The notes under the pieces are model-generated. The model searched no databases and had not been told where the DNA came from. It saw nothing but the letters and a program-made list of their open reading frames with translations. Made by a program: the position numbers and the translations under genes. A stretch of DNA of 7,187 nt, taken from NCBI GenBank assembly GCA_021795135.1, contig JAJYPT010000086.1, forward strand, positions 1 to 7,187, read 5' to 3'. Numbering within the stretch: the stretch's first letter is position 1; every line of letters starts with the position of its first letter. Source of the DNA: Actinomycetes bacterium. GTDB taxonomy: Bacteria; Actinomycetota; Acidimicrobiia; Acidimicrobiales; JAJYPT01. Of the stretch, positions 6,220 through 7,187 are shown in pieces.

Positions 6220-7068
6220 TTAAATTTGGGAGGAATTAAGGACAGGTAAAGATTGTTGGGATGCTATGGGATTCCATATGGATAAAAAATTCTGTTTTGA
6301 AGTCGTAGCAAGTTTAGATTCATTTATTGCATTTACATAAGCACTTGTAACTGGGGCTTGTCCATGACAACTAGAATTGTTTACTTGTTGTTCCCATTGT
6401 AAAAAATATTGGTCTGCTTTTAATGAATACACCCAAGATAAATTCAAAGAACTTCGCAATTGAGTTTCATTCGGCAATCCAGCTAAATGTGCTCCACCAA
6501 GTTTATTAATTAAACTTTGTCTGTTAGATATTACAGATTTGAGAAATTGAGTTGCTGCTGAAGGAGAAATAGAACAAGAATTAATTCCTTGGATTGTAGA
6601 AATTAAAGTTGTCCTACCTATACCACTTTGAGACAAAAGACTGTTTAGCCTGATAGCTGCTATTTTGGCATTTGAACCACTAAGCGAACTAACCCGGCTG
6701 GCAGGAGGTGGGGACGTTGTTGTAGCTGAAGCAATGGTCGAACTAGGTGGAGGTGGGTTATATTTTCTGACTAATTTCTTTTTATGAGAAAAAATAGAAT
6801 TAAAGTTTAATAAAAAAAATAAAGAGGTAACTCCAACTATGACCGCACCACTAGCAATAGCCCTAAAAGGTCTTTTCCCTTGAGACTTAGAGGATTTAGG
6901 TAGGTTTTTTCCTCCAGAATCCAAACTCAGCAATTCAGATCGAAAAGTGGGATCAGAATTATCCTTAGTAGCAGAATTTTGATTCAATGACTTTGCTATT
7001 GGAGTATCACAAAACCAACAAAATTTTTCTTCTGAATCAATCTTTTTGCCACAATCTTTGCAAAACAC
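6220..7068 (-). CDS. Zinc-ribbon, single-span membrane protein with extracytoplasmic domain
   Basis: A 282-residue protein of unknown role. The N-terminus is a zinc ribbon with C3-x2-C6 and C17-x2-C20. A polar linker (26-69) follows, then one membrane span at about 70-89 (AIASGAVIVGVTSLFFLLNF) and a basic stop at KKKLVRK (96-102). After it come proline, serine and threonine-rich residues 104-124 and a helical-looking domain from 132 to the end, with two cysteines (C165, C234) that could form a disulfide outside the cell. This layout puts the zinc ribbon inside and the domain outside. Actinobacteria have many membrane-anchored surface proteins with a similar outer domain (LNSLLSQS, then INSC, then SRQ-like and W-x12-W patterns), none with a known function that I can name. 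The start is GTG at 7068, because the frame closes at a TAA three codons upstream. AAGGA lies 13 bases before it, rather far. Confidence 0.8.
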   Translation of the reverse strand: MFCKDCGKKIDSEEKFCWFCDTPIAKSLNQNSATKDNSDPTFRSELLSLDSGGKNLPKSSKSQGKRPFRAIASGAVIVGVTSLFFLLNFNSIFSHKKKLVRKYNPPPPSSTIASATTTSPPPASRVSSLSGSNAKIAAIRLNSLLSQSGIGRTTLISTIQGINSCSISPSAATQFLKSVISNRQSLINKLGGAHLAGLPNETQLRSSLNLSWVYSLKADQYFLQWEQQVNNSSCHGQAPVTSAYVNAINESKLATTSKQNFLSIWNPIASQQSLPVLNSSQI

Positions 7069-7119
7069 GAAATTTTACCGATCCTTTTCAGTTTTATCAA
7101 CTTAGGAAGTTCTTCTTGT

Positions 7120-7148
7120 TTGACCTATATATAGACTCTATATAGATA
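7120..7148 (+). promoter_or_regulatory. AT-rich palindrome and promoter-like boxes upstream of the zinc-ribbon gene
   Basis: CTATATA (7125-7131) and TATATAG (7139-7145) are inverted copies seven bases apart. On the plus strand TTGACC (7120-7125) is followed after 15-17 bases by TATAGA or TAGATA, so a rightward gene beyond the window could start here. On the minus strand TATATA (7132-7127) could be a -10 box for the zinc-ribbon gene about 50 bases before its GTG, but its -35 region is poor. The block may therefore serve divergent genes. Confidence 0.3.
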
Positions 7149-7187
7149 AGGCTGCAGTCAGGGCCTAGGAAATTCGACCTAAAAGAT

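Noticed and set aside
7150..7187. tRNA T-arm-like bases (TAGG, TCGAATTT, CCTA on the minus strand)
   Set aside because: The loop is eight bases and lacks the GTTCGA pattern, and no acceptor stem or other arms can be built around it.

Overview
The window is AT-rich bacterial DNA (about 35-40% GC by eye). Every protein gene I trust lies on the minus strand, so transcription runs from right to left. The best lineage clue is the long glutamate synthase at the left edge. Its wording, such as CHLDTCPVGIATQNPELR, HWKASGMDLSPIL and RNVNRTVGTMLG, reads like actinobacterial GltB. The membrane-anchored zinc-ribbon protein at the right edge also has the look of an actinobacterial surface protein. I infer a low-GC member of the Actinobacteriota. 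This is a reading from memory, not a database result.

Layout in transcription order (right to left): 7187-7069 is an upstream region with AT-rich promoter-like repeats. 7068-6220 encodes a zinc-ribbon, single-membrane-span protein with an extracytoplasmic C-terminal domain. 6219-6091 is an AT-rich spacer. 6090-4894 encodes a zinc-dependent dehydrogenase of the glutathione-independent formaldehyde dehydrogenase type, closed by a strong 15-bp stem terminator at 4868-4826. 4794-4773 is a short dyad, followed by 4727-4164, an HPP-family membrane protein starting at TTG. 4163-3836 is a 328-base regulatory interval. 3835 to beyond base 1 is gltB, the large subunit of glutamate synthase, which lacks only its C-terminal end.

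The HPP gene and gltB may act together in nitrogen assimilation. Some HPP proteins of plastids and cyanobacteria move nitrite, and GltB puts ammonium-derived nitrogen onto 2-oxoglutarate. Their two upstream regions share a near-identical dyad (GTTTTCAACC, one variable base, TAC, then TGGTYGAA), which suggests a common regulator. The dehydrogenase (C1 or aldehyde oxidation) and the zinc-ribbon protein look like separate units.

The most unusual stretch is 3836-4256. It holds a GC-rich island directly before gltB, a leader stem-loop, a perfect 10-bp inverted repeat between possible divergent promoters, and a plus-strand 56-codon reading frame with an excellent ribosome binding site that runs antisense into the end of the HPP gene. 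I see no tRNA, rRNA, CRISPR array, insertion sequence or transposase.
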